64,000 nt of DNA, from NCBI GenBank assembly GCA_033239005.1, contig BSQZ01000022.1, positions 3,811,001 through 3,875,000 of the forward strand, given 5' to 3'. Numbering within the stretch: the stretch's first letter is position 1; each line of letters begins with the position of its first letter. This DNA comes from Lamellibrachia satsuma. Lineage: Eukaryota > Annelida > Polychaeta > Sabellida > Siboglinidae. The notes beneath the pieces were generated by a model. The model had not been told where the DNA came from, ran no database searches, and was given only the letters and a program-made list of their open reading frames with translations. Below, piece by piece: positions 1 through 62,515 of this stretch. The translations under genes were made by a program, and so were the position numbers.

Positions 1-520
1 GAGTAGTGTTTTGAAGTTGATATATTTTCATCAACTAATGAGTCAAGATTCTTCAAAATGTCAGCGACGGAGAATGTTAAAGCCTGAAGCGGTACCGACA
101 ATCTTCTAGCATGTACCTCAGCCAAAAGCTTCAACACAATGTAAACACTCAATCAAGAGAACTGCCAAATTGGAATGCAAGGTTACCGGTAGTATACAAT
201 GAATGAATGGACTATCTTGCCAAATAAGTTGATTTTAGATGCAAACAGCATGTCCAAACTTATTGGTAAGTATGTGATTAAAATCGTCTCTGTCTAAGAT
301 CAGGCATTTTATGTTGGAGTTGTGGGAAACCTAGTCAGTACTCCTGATGTAGGATTCTGAATAAATATGGCGCTGCCCATGCAAAAAAGATTTTTGGTGT
401 TCAACAAAGTATATTTAGTTAACCACTTGCATGGTATTCTTGATTATAGTTGCAAATAGTTAGTATTCAAGTACTCTTATAGGGGCAGAAGCCCCCAAAA
501 TGCCTTTGGTTTCACTTTAA
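1..520 (+). mobile_element. TTAA-flanked THAP element, right part (cut by window edge)
   Basis: Bases 1-180 match, inverted, the left part of the element at 56997-57715, including plus-strand codons for LKPEAVPTIF, the conserved end of a THAP zinc-finger domain. The right end reads GGTTTCACT followed by TTAA (517-520). GOT1 copy 2 has an unoccupied TTAA at the matching place (28558-28561), so this insertion followed the duplication. Kolobok-like assignment rests on the TTAA target and the THAP domain. Confidence 0.7.
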
Positions 521-621
521 ACATCTCTAGACATATAAACATGTTATTTGAAGTAGAACAATTAAATTGAATCATATTCATCTCTATTTCTACTGATCAG
601 AATTCAACAACATCTGAGCTA

Positions 622-12453
<11,832 letters not shown>

Positions 12454-12461
12454 GTTGTACT

Positions 12462-12474
12462 GGGTCAAAGGTTA
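12462..12474 (+). promoter_or_regulatory. DR1-like nuclear receptor site next to GOT1 copy 1 ATG
   Basis: GGGTCA-A-AGGTTA is a direct repeat of hexamers spaced by one base, the form bound by HNF4/RXR-type receptors. It starts 9 bases upstream of the ATG and is conserved at the same place in copy 2. Function is inferred from motif shape only. Confidence 0.4.
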
Positions 12475-12520
12475 AATGAGGAACGTAAAGTCCGCATTGC
12501 TTAGCGACGTACGTGCTAAA

Positions 12521-12969
12521 GGGGTAAGACCACAGTTGACCTTCCTGTTTATTGTTTCACGAATGCATGGCGTATTAAATTGTGACATGTGAATTTAAAT
12601 AATGCATATGATGTGACATAAGTGCAATTGAGCAGGCATATTCACAGGTTTTTTGTGGAAGCTATTGGCTGTGAAATAGTGCATTTGTATGAGTTTAACA
12701 GGCGGAGGGATTTATGGGAATTTTTCTTCTATTGGACACATGGGCGCATGAATACATGGCTGCTTTTGTAAAAAATTACGTGCATCGCACGTCGGGGCAT
12801 TTTAAAAGAGCTGGAGGTTTTTGATTTTGACACAACTTGGTCAGCATGTCAATGAGATGATGGCAGTTGCTGTGAAAACGTTTCAGAATTTTTAGTGGTC
12901 ACGTTTTCTTATAATCTAACAAAACGTTAACATGGCCACCAATGCAATTTTCAACTGTGGTCTGACTCC
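12521..12969. mobile_element. 449-bp MITE in the GOT1 copy 1 promoter (copy A)
   Basis: Ends are imperfect inverted repeats: GGGGTAAGACCACAGTTGA at the left, and GGAGTCAGACCACAGTTGA as the complement of the right end. Flanked by TAAA at 12517-12520 and 12970-12973, a likely 4-bp target duplication. The paralogous promoter of copy 2 has no insertion here. It contains no coding sequence. Confidence 0.8.
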
Positions 12970-13177
12970 TAAAGGTCCTTCCGCAGTTTTCGCTTATCTA
13001 ATTTTAGAATAATTTCGCTAAAAATCAAACCTACCGTGTATCCACTGCAATATGTTAGCCGAGTGTGCCATCAATGTATTATTTAGTTTTGATGAAATCA
13101 TCAGAAAAACCTATTAAATTATTTTTGGCCGGATCCGGTCAAAATTAATTCGGCGAAAAGGAGCAAAAGTAAAGTGG

Positions 13178-13254
<77 letters not shown>

Positions 13255-13581
13255 GTATATATATATATATATATCAATTAATTAAAGCAAACAATTAAGC
13301 TTAATTATTTCCATGCATGTGTTGATGTTATTTTCATCCACGCGTTGATAGCGCGCAGAGCTAGCCTAACGTCCAGCGATGATATCTCCGAGGTTATTCT
13401 TATGATCGTCGGCTACATCGTGCGTAAACGCCCCTGTTGGATTCACTCATTATGATCGATATACAGCCCTCGTGACAACCCCATATTCATAAATGGTTGG
13501 TGTAATATGGGCGCTGGTCCCGCGCCTCGTTGGCTTTCTGACTGTCAAACTGGCAATTGGACCGCCCAACGATATATTTGA
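12970..13581 (-). promoter_or_regulatory. GOT1 copy 1 distal 5' flank with (AT)n tract
   Basis: Homologous in two blocks to the copy 2 flank. Between the blocks lie an (AT)n run at about 13183-13274 and a stretch (13275-13490) without a counterpart in copy 2. No gene is seen. Confidence 0.5.
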
Positions 13582-13965
13582 GGAGTCAGACCACTGTTGA
13601 GAATTGCATTGGTGGCCATGTTAACGTTTTGTCTGATTATAAGCAAACGTGACCATCAAAAATTCTGTTAAAATCACATACTTCCAGCTCTTTTAAAACA
13701 CCCCGACGTGCGATACCCATCAATTTTGACAAAAATAGCCATATATTCATGCGCCCACGTGGCCCATAGCAGAACAATTCCAATAAATCCCTCCGCCTGT
13801 TAAACTCTCAAAACAATGCACCATTTCACAGCCAATAGCTTCTACAAACAAACCTGTTAATATGCCTGCTCAATATTGCACTTATGTCATATCATATGAA
13901 TTGTTTAAATTCGCATATCGCAATTTAATACGCACTACATTCGTGAAACAATAAACAGGAAGGAT
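13582..13965. mobile_element. MITE copy B, inverted relative to copy A, right end lost
   Basis: Starts GGAGTCAGACCACTGTTGA and follows the reverse complement of 12521-12969 across about 380 bases, up to the CAATAAACAGGAAGG near its end. The last 20 or so bases are missing where it meets LINE sequence. Confidence 0.75.
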
Positions 13966-16050
13966 TAGCTATACTCAAGTGCACTCGCTGAGTCCTCTTC
14001 GTGCCTCAAGTGGCACATAATTAAGGCTTCCACAAGAGAGCGCCACTGCTGTTGGTTTGCGGCCTTCTTCTTCCTGTGAAGGACTGGGCTCCTTAGGAGC
14101 GTCTTAAGTCCTGCGGCGTCTGTGTCCGTTGGTAGTTCCGGTCAGGGCCAATTAAAAGACACTGCACCGCTATTGGGGCAACAATGGGTGTTTTTAGGTC
14201 TGGTGATGTTTCCCAGGTCAGTCCGCATGCCTTAATGGTTCTTCATGGTTCGACACACATGCCCCAGCCATCTCCACCTTCTCTTCTTCACAATGTGGGT
14301 AAGAAATTTTGCATTTGTCCTCTGGTGCAGTTCTTTATTTGAAATTCTTCTAGACCAGAAGATTCTGACAATCTTCAGCAAGCACTTGAAGGTATGTATT
14401 TTTGGGGTTATTCTAGTTGTTAGTTTCCAACACTCTGCCCCATACAATAAAATGCTGAGGACATTGTTGTTGGAGATTCTGAGTTTAGTGTTGGTTCCCA
14501 CTTGTTTTGTCTTCCGGATGTTCTTCAGCATGACAAAGGACTTGTTTGCTTTGGTGATCCTGGAGTTGATTTCTCTCTAAGAGTCTCCATCTATTGCTAT
14601 TTTGCTCCCCAGGTATGTGAATTCGTTCACTTCATCTATATCACAGTTGTTTATGATGACTGGGTCGTTTGCCTTGTGATTCAGTTTCATCAGCTTTGTT
14701 TTGCTGGTGTTCACTTTCAGACCAACTTCTGTGCTGTCTCAATCAGTCTGTCTGTCTTCTCTTGCATGTCTCTCTGCCGACTTGAAAGCAGGCTGATGTC
14801 ATCAGCATAATCCAGATCCTCCAGGTACGTGGTGAGGGTCCACCTGACTCCCCTACTGCGTTCTGTTTTCATCACTTTCGTAAGTCAGTCCATGACAATA
14901 GTGAAGACACCTGTAGTGATGCTGAAACTATATGTAAGCTGGTTATTGCAAGTAACCTTGCATTCAAAGTCTCTGTATATAAGTTTTATGATATTCACCA
15001 TCTTCTGTGGAATCCCATGCGATCGGAGGATGTTCCAGAGTAATTCTCGATGGAGGTTGTCGAACGCTTTTTAAAAATCTAAGAAGTTGGCATAAATGGT
15101 GCTGTTCCATTCAGCTGACTGTTCAATGATCTGTCTGAGGGTGAAGAAGTGATCAACGCAACTTTTCCCTTTTCTGAAACCAGCTTGTTCCTGGCGGATG
15201 ATGTTCTCAGTTGCAGCTGAAATTCGTCTGAGGATGATCCTGCTGAAGACTTTCCTTGCGAGAGGCAGCAATGTTATCCCCGCCAGATATTACAGTCACA
15301 AGATCGCCTTTCTTTGGAAGCTTGACAATAGTGCCAGTTTTCCATCCCTCTGGGGTGTCTTCAGTGTCCCATATCTGCTGCAAAATCTGACAGAGGATCT
15401 TGGGTATGACATCTTCCTCAGCCTTCAGCATCTCTGGACAGATCCCGTCTTCTCCAGGTGCCTTTCCAATTTTAGTGCTTTGATAGATTCTCTAACTTCA
15501 GTTTCGGTGATCCGATCGAAGTTGACATCAACATCTTCTTCTGTTTCATAGATGTCAGCTGTGGTTGCTGGTTCTGGTCTGTTCAAGATGCTCTGGAAGT
15601 GCTCTTTTCATCTTGATATTTTCTCTTTCTCATCTGAGATAAGCCTTCCATAGTTGTCCTTTACATGTCGATCTTGGCTTGCTCCATAGTCAGCATTCAA
15701 GCGTTTTGTGATTCTATAGAGTGTCTTCATGTCTTGATGGCCCGCTGCTTCCTCTGCCTCTGCAGCAAGTCCATCAATGAAGTGTCGTTTATCGTTCCTT
15801 GCTCTGTTTTTTTACTTCTTTGTCTTTATCCGCATATTCTCTTGATATCTTTTATTTTAGTCTCGGGGACTTTGCATCCAATACAGGTTTCTTGGTCTGC
15901 TTTCTCTCTTCAATAACCTTCCATGTAAGCTGGGATATCCACTCTTCCTCCTGTGTTTTCCGGTAGCCAAGGATCTATCTCCTGTTTCCTGTATTACCTG
16001 GTTGAATGCATGTATAGTCATTTCAGTCTCATTCTGCAACACACTATAAC
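13966..16050 (-). mobile_element. RTE-like LINE, degenerate, 5'-truncated
   Basis: Minus-strand frames, broken repeatedly, contain in order: a linker at 16042-15857; LKAEEDVIPKILCQILQQIW and DTPEGWKTGTIVKLPKKGD (15431-15207); PLARKVFSRIILRRISAATE, RQEQAGFRKGKSCVDH (15271-15071); LDYADD with the catalytic Asp pair (about 14798-14815); and LLYGAECWKLTT, RRWRWLGHVCRTM (14531-14232). The endonuclease half is missing here. Wording of the motifs resembles RTE/BovB-group elements; clade is uncertain. A 3' tail runs to the MITE at 13965. Confidence 0.8.
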
Positions 16051-16059
16051 TGTTCTTGG

Positions 16060-16650
16060 GAGCATAAAATGGGAGATACTGTTCTAGGTACTACTGCAAA
16101 AGAAAAGGAAAATAAGTGCTTATATGAACGTTTCTGAACAGTGTGGTATTGCAGCTTCAAATGGTATTCAAATTCTTAGGTTGATTAGGAGAAACATAAC
16201 ATACAAGGAGAAAAGCTAATTATACCTCTGTAAAAAGCAAGTTATAATTTAGAATACTGTATACAAGCGTGAAGACCATATCGTATGAAGGATATAGATA
16301 CGCTTGAACGCATACAGAGGACAACTAAAATTATTCAAGAAATGAGACCTTAGTTATGAAGAACGCCTGAAAGAATGTGGTTTAACAAATCTAGAGACAA
16401 AGAGGTAAGAGATCAGGTTGAAGTTTTTTAAGATATTAAATGGGTACGAAAATATTGAGTTTATGTTTTTCTCACTCCAGAAAGATAGTAGTACTAGAGG
16501 ACATGAGGTAAAGTTAAGGTTGACACATATCTCAGGAGGGCGGGTTACACGTAGATGAACATAGCTGAACTCTCGATAAGTCAATGGCTTCCTTGTCCAC
16601 TTGCCATCTGGGCCTTTGGCTTGGATGACAAATCTTATTAAATTTTACAA
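16060..16650 (+). pseudogene. CR1-like element, 3' fragment (plus strand)
   Basis: Opposite-strand relative of the 3' part of the copies at 6305 and 17630: LGTTAKEKE, later DTYLRRAGYT, and the shared 3' tail up to 16650. Many indels and stops, so it is much older than those copies. Confidence 0.8.
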
Positions 16651-17629
16651 CCAGGCATATACTAGTAGTAACAAACCTTGAGCGTCCTGAATGTCTGCTT
16701 TTCTGAGGATTTAAGCCAGACACGTGTGGGGTGTGTTAAAATACTAGACGTCTACCGTGTCATTTTTCATTTCTAAATTAATAAAGACTGTGGCATTGAC
16801 TGTGGAGGTATCTACATGCCTTAGCGTTTATTCAACTATGTTTAAGCATAAATATATTCACAAATGAATTGTTGTTGACGACGACATACAAACATATATA
16901 CAAGAACAAACAACCTATGGCGACAAACAAGAACACACAGCTTGCAATGACAAACAAGAAGAATGACAGCTTGTAGGCCTAATGTTTAATGACATAACAG
17001 AACATAACGCAAAAACAAAGACCATACAAGTTCTATTGAACAAACAAAGAGTGACATATAAATACATTCCACCAAATTAGTTACCAACGTTCTAGAGATG
17101 TGATCATGGGAATAGTCAGATCTGATTGTATATCTTTCGAACTTTCAACATCAATTAACTGTTTGCGCGTTTTGGCAACATCGAAATCTAACAAAATCGT
17201 GTCAAGATTAATCCAACGCATGACGTACATTCCGTACTGGACATACTCTGATGATCCAGTATGTCCTGGCTCGCTACATATTTGTGCATCAACGAACATG
17301 TTTCCCAAACGGACCGAGTTTATGGTTTTATCATATCTACACACTTTGCAAGTATACCAATTTAAAGGCGCTGCTCGCCTTGGTGAGTTGGTTGTCAATG
17401 TTCTTATCAGCAGAGGTACGTGTCATTTGAATTGCCCCACTGCTGTCTGTTTCGCACCATCGATAGTGGTTCGTGACGGTCTGTATTTTACCCTTGGAAC
17501 TTATTGAAACATGAATTCTGTTTTCATCAAACTAATCATATATTCGTTCAAACACTTGTTCCGCTTTGGGAAATGGGTGACGAGCTAGGACTTGTAGGTC
17601 ATGTTTAAAAGACGAGACACAGTCATAAC
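16651..17629. other. Unassigned spacer with opposed ORFs
   Basis: 16675-16800 resembles 63525-63650 (shared CTAGACGTCTACCGTGTCAT), an unclassified dispersed repeat, possibly an LTR fragment. ORFs at 17100-17507 (+, 135 aa) and 17398-17081 (-, 105 aa) overlap on opposite strands; I recognise neither, and neither has a supporting context. Confidence 0.4.
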
Positions 17630-17721
17630 AAGATTTAACAAGATTTGCCATCCAAGCCAAAGGCCCAGATGGCAAGTGGACAAGGAAGCCATTGGCTTAT
17701 CGAGAGTCCAACAATGTTCAC

Positions 17722-19350
17722 CTACTTATAACCCGCCCTCCTGATATATGTGTCAACCTTGTTTTTAAACATATTCACGCTGCTAGCAGTTACACAATCT
17801 GTAGACAGTTTGTTCCATTCATTTACTGTCCTCTGTGAGAACGAGTGCTTCCTGATGTCCAATCTACATTGATCCTTTACTAATTTTACCTCATGTCCTC
17901 TAGTTCTGCTATCCTTCTTGAGTGAGAAAAACATATTTCTATCAATATTTTCATACCCATTCAATATCTTAAAAACTTCAATCTGATCTCCTCTTAACCT
18001 CCTTGTCTCTAGAGTTGTTAAACCACATTCTTTCAGGCGTTCTTCATAACTAAGGTCTCTAAGTTCTGGAATCATTTTAGTTGCTCTCCTTTGTATGCGT
18101 TCAAGCGTATCTATATCCTTCTTACGATATGGTCTCCATGCTTGTATACAGTATTCTAAATGAGGTCTAACTATTGCTTTATAAAGAGGTATAATTAACT
18201 TTTTTCCCTTGTATGTTATGTTTCTTCTAATCAATCCAAGAATTTGATTACCCTTTGAAGCTGCAATACCACACTGCTCTGAAACTTTCATATCAGCGCT
18301 TATTGTAACTCCTAAGTCCTTTTCTTTTACAGTAGTACCAAGAACAGTAGCTCCCATTTTATAGTTTACATTCAAGTTCCCATGTCCTGTATGTAGGCAT
18401 TTACATTTCCCAAAATTGAACAGCATCTGCCATTTCTCAGACCATTTCACCAATCTGTCTAGATCGTTTTGTAAATGTTGTTTATCACCATCAGTATTAA
18501 CCTTTCTAAACAGTTTTGTGTCGTCCGCAAATTTCAGTACGTTACTTGTTATACTCTCGTCCAAGTCATTGATATAAATTAAGAATAATATAGGTCCTAA
18601 TACTGATCCTTGAGGTACCCCACTCAAAACCGATTTCCAATTTGAAACTTCGCCATCTACTACAACTCGTTGTCTTCTGTCAGTCAGCCATTGTTCTATC
18701 CAGTCAGTTATGCTATCCCCGATACCATGGGCTTTTAATTTAAGTAGCAATCTTTGATGTGGCACTTTGTCAAAAGCTTTCTGAAAATCTAAGTAGATAA
18801 TATCTACTGGCGATCCCTCGTCTATCCACTTAGTGATTTCTTCCAAAAAACATAACACGTTTGTTAAGCATGACCTCGCTTTAAGGAATCCATGTTGAGA
18901 TGAATTTAATAATTTATGCTTAACGAGGAAGTCCACCATATGGTCTTTAATTAACCTTTCTAATAATTTACAAATCACTGACGTTAAACTCACTGGTCTG
19001 TAATTCTCTGACTTATTTCTCGAACCCTTTTTAAATAATGGTATGATGTTTGCTTCTTTCCATTCAAACGGAACAACTCCCTCTTTTAATGACAAGTTGA
19101 ATACTCTTGCAAGTGGTATACTGATTTGATCTACTGTTTCCATTAGTAATTTTGGAGGAATCCCATCCACTCCCGGTGATTTGTTATCCTTCATTGCCTT
19201 TATTTTCCTAGCTACCAATTCTGGAGTTACAACTAACGGTCCTAAATAGTCAGATTTAGCCCCCTGAAATTTAGCATCAGCAACTGGTAATGAACTAATA
19301 TCTTCTTTTGTAAACACTGAACTGAAGTAACCATTTAGGTCTTCCGCCAT
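17722..19350 (-). CDS. CR1-like ORF2, reverse transcriptase portion (542 aa)
   Basis: RNA-templated DNA synthesis enzyme of the element at 17630-21650. RT blocks in order: KAMKDNKSPGVDGIP (51-65), YRPVSLTS (about 117-124), YLDFQKAFD (about 186-194), GVPQGSVLGP (about 245-254), FADD (274-277), LGVTIS, and a C-terminal region ending DTYIRRAGYK. It is uninterrupted but lacks an in-frame link to the upstream endonuclease, so it is probably not autonomous as it stands. Confidence 0.9.
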   Translation of the reverse strand: MAEDLNGYFSSVFTKEDISSLPVADAKFQGAKSDYLGPLVVTPELVARKIKAMKDNKSPGVDGIPPKLLMETVDQISIPLARVFNLSLKEGVVPFEWKEANIIPLFKKGSRNKSENYRPVSLTSVICKLLERLIKDHMVDFLVKHKLLNSSQHGFLKARSCLTNVLCFLEEITKWIDEGSPVDIIYLDFQKAFDKVPHQRLLLKLKAHGIGDSITDWIEQWLTDRRQRVVVDGEVSNWKSVLSGVPQGSVLGPILFLIYINDLDESITSNVLKFADDTKLFRKVNTDGDKQHLQNDLDRLVKWSEKWQMLFNFGKCKCLHTGHGNLNVNYKMGATVLGTTVKEKDLGVTISADMKVSEQCGIAASKGNQILGLIRRNITYKGKKLIIPLYKAIVRPHLEYCIQAWRPYRKKDIDTLERIQRRATKMIPELRDLSYEERLKECGLTTLETRRLRGDQIEVFKILNGYENIDRNMFFSLKKDSRTRGHEVKLVKDQCRLDIRKHSFSQRTVNEWNKLSTDCVTASSVNMFKNKVDTYIRRAGYK

Positions 19351-19388
19351 TAAAAACCCCTGTGATATTATATTTCCAGCACTGTCTT

Positions 19389-20450
19389 CTAGAGGTCCAA
19401 CCTTGTCTTGTACGTTTTGTTTACTCCTGACATATGCATAAAAACTCTTGCTGTCAGTTTTATGTTACATGCCAGTTTTTGCTCATAGCTTCTTTTAGAT
19501 TGTCTGATTTCAGTTGTAGCTGCATTAAGTGCCTCTTTGTATTTTGCATAGTCTTCTTCCTTTCTGGTACGCCTATAAACCCTCCACATAGTTTGTTTTA
19601 GCATTATTTTTCTAATTGCCTCTTTTGACACTTGTTTCTTTCTACACCGTTTTCCTTGTTTTCGGAAGGGAACAAATTTATCAATGATACTCTCAATTTC
19701 ATATTTTAGAATATTCCAACATTCAATTGCAGTCTTATTCATCAGCATGTTATTCCAATCTAGCTGTGCTAAGTATTTTCTCATATCTTTGTAGTTACCT
19801 TTGTGGAAGTTTCTCTTGTACGTTTTCTTATTTTTACTTTCTGATTTTACATTGATGTCAAAATGTATTTGATTATGGTCACTATTACCCAATGGTTCAA
19901 ATATTTTTACATTGTCCACTAATTCTTTTGTGATGACAAAACTATATCTAATACATTTTCTCCCTGGTTGGTTCTAGTACGTGCTGAGTAAGAAAGCTAT
20001 CCTGGATTAAACATAGAAATTGTTGATCCTCAATCCCTGTGCTCTCTAGAGAATTCCATTGTATGTGTCCATGGTTAAAATCTCCCATTATGATACATTC
20101 CCCTTTACTAACTTCCTTTATAGCGTTTTTATTTTTGTGTTGTCCTCTTCGTTTATGTTTGGACTTCGGTAAACTAATCCAACAGTTAATTTTGAATTTC
20201 CTGAAACAATTTTGCACCAAACAGCTTCATCGCAATCTGCTTCCCTTTCTAGTTTTATTTCATAAGCCTGAATAGATTCTTTAACATATAAAATAACTCC
20301 CCGCCCCTTCTTCCTATTCGATCTTTCCTAAACATTACGTATCCTGTCAGTCCTAATTCAGCATCTGTTATATCTATGTTGGCCCATGATTCAGTTATAC
20401 CAATTATGTGAGGGTCAATATCTTCTACCATAATGTTTAATTCGTTTTCT
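19389..20450 (-). pseudogene. CR1-like ORF2, endonuclease portion, frameshifted
   Basis: APE-type endonuclease remnant. Frames read LISLPKSKHKRRGQHKNKN-like text, then IMGDFNHGHIQWNSLES, VLEPTREKMYLDIVLSS, LGNSDHNQIHFDI. The GDFN and SDH motifs are those of AP-endonuclease-like LINE domains. At least one frameshift lies near 19920-19950. Confidence 0.85.
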
Positions 20451-20639
20451 TATTTACTATGCTCCTTGCATTTAAACATACGCATCTATAACCTTTTTCA
20501 GAGATGTTTTTCGGATGATTTGATATTGGTTTATATGTGCTAGTGGTCTCTTGTTCTGCTTGAGACACCTCTAGGTAACCCCCTGCACTTCTAGTTTAAA
20601 GAATGTTTACTTCCAAAAATATTTGTCATTGTACCCAAG

Positions 20640-21633
20640 TCGCTATCTACTGCTGCTGAAAGTTTGTCATGAATACTGCCGCCCCCTTTCCACTTAAATG
20701 AAGCCCATCCTTCATGTACATATCACCCCTCCCAACAAAACTTTCCCATAAATCCACAAATCCAACTTCCTCTTCCCTACACAGCCTCTGGACTAACATG
20801 TTAATTGCCATCCCCGACAATTTCGATATTTATGACCCTCCTGCCCATCACAGGTAAAATCCCTGACAGTATTACCTGCTCAACCGCGTCTGTTTTAGTG
20901 TTCTGACCAACTGCCTATATTTCCTAACTATGGCAGTTGTACCCTCCTCTCTACGTTATTTGTCCCTACATGTACTAAAACAGATCCACCCTTACCCGAG
21001 CCTACGATGTTTTTTACCCTCTCAGTTATCGCCTCTATTTTGGCTCCAGGCAAGCAGACCACCACATCATCTCCCTTGTTTAAGACTCTGTCGGTCTTCC
21101 TAACTATCGAATCCCCACAAACACCCTCGCTCTCTTCCTCACCCCCTCTATCACTGCTGCAGAATAACTCTTCCTTTCGATCCCCTCCATCACATTCTGT
21201 CCTGACCCCTTCCCTTCCGTCTCCCCCACTCCCTTCTCCTTCCCTCCTGTCTCCCCTACTCCCCTCTCCTTCACTCCGGTTGTTTTCCCTCCCGTCTCCC
21301 CCACTCCCTTCTCCTTCCCTCCTGTCTCCGCAAACAGAAGCTTATATAAACATAAGTTGCTCTTTGGTTTTTGAGCTGGCCTGGAGGCATCTGAGGTTAA
21401 ACAAGCTTCCATCAGGCCGGAATCATATTCCTCTGTTTAGCTGTGTGTGTTGAAGCATCGTGCGAGCGCCAGAACACACCAATGACTGACACCATTTGAG
21501 AAGGCAAGATGTCAGAAAGATCGTTGTTGCACTGAATCTTCAACAAATCGCTGCTGATAACAGTGTCACGCCTTCGTGAGATCAACGAAAGCAGCATGGT
21601 TTGTTCTCTGCACTTGTCTTGGATCTGTTGCAC
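20640..21633 (-). pseudogene. CR1-like ORF1 with SGNH-hydrolase-like domain
   Basis: Minus-strand frames show VGDS-like block I with a one-base slip near 21110, then VVVCLPGAKIEAITERV, SVLVHVGTNNVERR (GxN block), and KDGLHLSGKGAAV (DxxH block near 20690). Esterase-type ORF1 proteins are known from CR1 elements. The N-terminal half is hydrophilic with repeats of GGKEKGVGET. It is interrupted by frameshifts and stops. Confidence 0.8.
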
Positions 21634-21699
21634 AGCGAAACCGTGTCTGTTTTGTTGTCATATTGTTTGTTAAATGAAAAGTTATGGGTAAATACACCA

Positions 21700-22052
21700 A
21701 CACAAAACTAATTCTTACATAATTTTATTTGAGACGGCACCAACACTCAATTTAGGATAACTATTAATCATGCTTAAACATCAGGCTTACAGCTGTTGCG
21801 ACCACCATTACAAGACAACAGTTCCTGTTGCAGCACTCAGGACAACAAAGTTGTGTAGCACCATGCTACTGTTAGGTAGTTGTACCATGATGACCAGTGA
21901 ACATTCCAGATGGTGAATATGTGAACTGCACAGAATGGGGTAATGTGCCAAATAAGCACCACACAGATTAAGGTAATCTTCAGAGCAAACACTCAGACTG
22001 TTCAACTGTATTCGATGTTGCCAACAGAATCTGCTGAATTATATGTTATCGT
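21700..22052 (-). promoter_or_regulatory. GOT1 copy 2 3' UTR with poly(A) signal
   Basis: About 350 bases follow the stop. A minus-strand AATAAA lies at 21729-21724, so cleavage is expected near 21705. The sequence just beyond becomes the 5' region of a CR1-like element. Confidence 0.6.
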
Positions 22053-62018
<39,966 letters not shown>

Positions 62019-62515
62019 GTTGCACTGGGTCAAAGGTTAAATGTGTGACGTGTTGCGTAGCGGCGTACTACAAGTCCTTCCTCAATTATTATTTTTCGCT
62101 AGTCTCATTTTAGAATAATTTCGATAAAAATCAAACGTATCGAGTATCCACTGCGACTTGTTAGCTGTTTGTGGCAATATGTTATTTCGTTTTGATGAAA
62201 TCATCAGAAAAACCTATTACATTAGTTTTGGCCTGATCCGGTAAAAATTCGGCAAAAAGGAACAAAAGTAGAATGGTCCAGTTCTGTATACTATAAGATA
62301 AGGCTATCCACAGGTCATGAATAGCCCAATCTAACGATCAAAGTAAATTCTTTCGACGATTTTAACAAAAGTACGCTTTCATTCACGATATGGGTATGTG
62401 ATCACGATATGGTTATGGTTCATAAATGGTTGGTGTGTTGAGCGCTGGTCCCGCGCCTCGTTGGCTTACTGACTACCAAACTGGCAATGGACCGCCAATG
62501 ATATCTGAGCCAACT
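62019..62515 (-). promoter_or_regulatory. GOT1 copy 2 5' flank / promoter region
   Basis: About 500 bases homologous to the copy 1 flank (12454-13580 without its insertions), including matches at 62086-62275 and at 62405-62510. Homology ends near 62510, marking the right end of the duplicated unit. No TATA box is obvious. Confidence 0.5.
62027..62039 (+). promoter_or_regulatory. DR1-like nuclear receptor site next to GOT1 copy 2 ATG
   Basis: Same GGGTCA-A-AGGTTA motif, 9 bases upstream of the copy 2 start codon. Flanking bases differ between the copies, while the motif is identical. Confidence 0.4.

Larger units (their letters stand above)
17630..21650 (-). mobile_element. CR1-like non-LTR retrotransposon, nearly full length
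   Basis: Layout on the minus strand: ORF1 region about 21633-20640, endonuclease about 20450-19389, RT ORF 19350-17722, 3' tail to 17630. ORF1 has a low-complexity Gly/Lys/Glu stretch, then a SGNH-hydrolase-like domain. The endonuclease part shows the SDHNQI motif. The RT ORF (542 aa) includes NKSPGVDGIP, YLDFQKAFD, GVPQGSVLGP and FADD (274-277). ORF1 and the endonuclease carry a few frameshifts or stops, while the RT is uninterrupted. Its 5' end abuts the GOT1 copy 2 3' UTR. Confidence 0.9.

Noticed and set aside
17081..17507. Overlapping 135-aa plus and 105-aa minus ORFs
   Set aside because: Neither resembles a family I know; opposite-strand overlap and location between LINE pieces make chance likely.
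21007..21453. Plus-strand Ser/Pro/Leu-rich 148-aa ORF
   Set aside because: Shadow of the CR1-like ORF1 low-complexity region on the minus strand.
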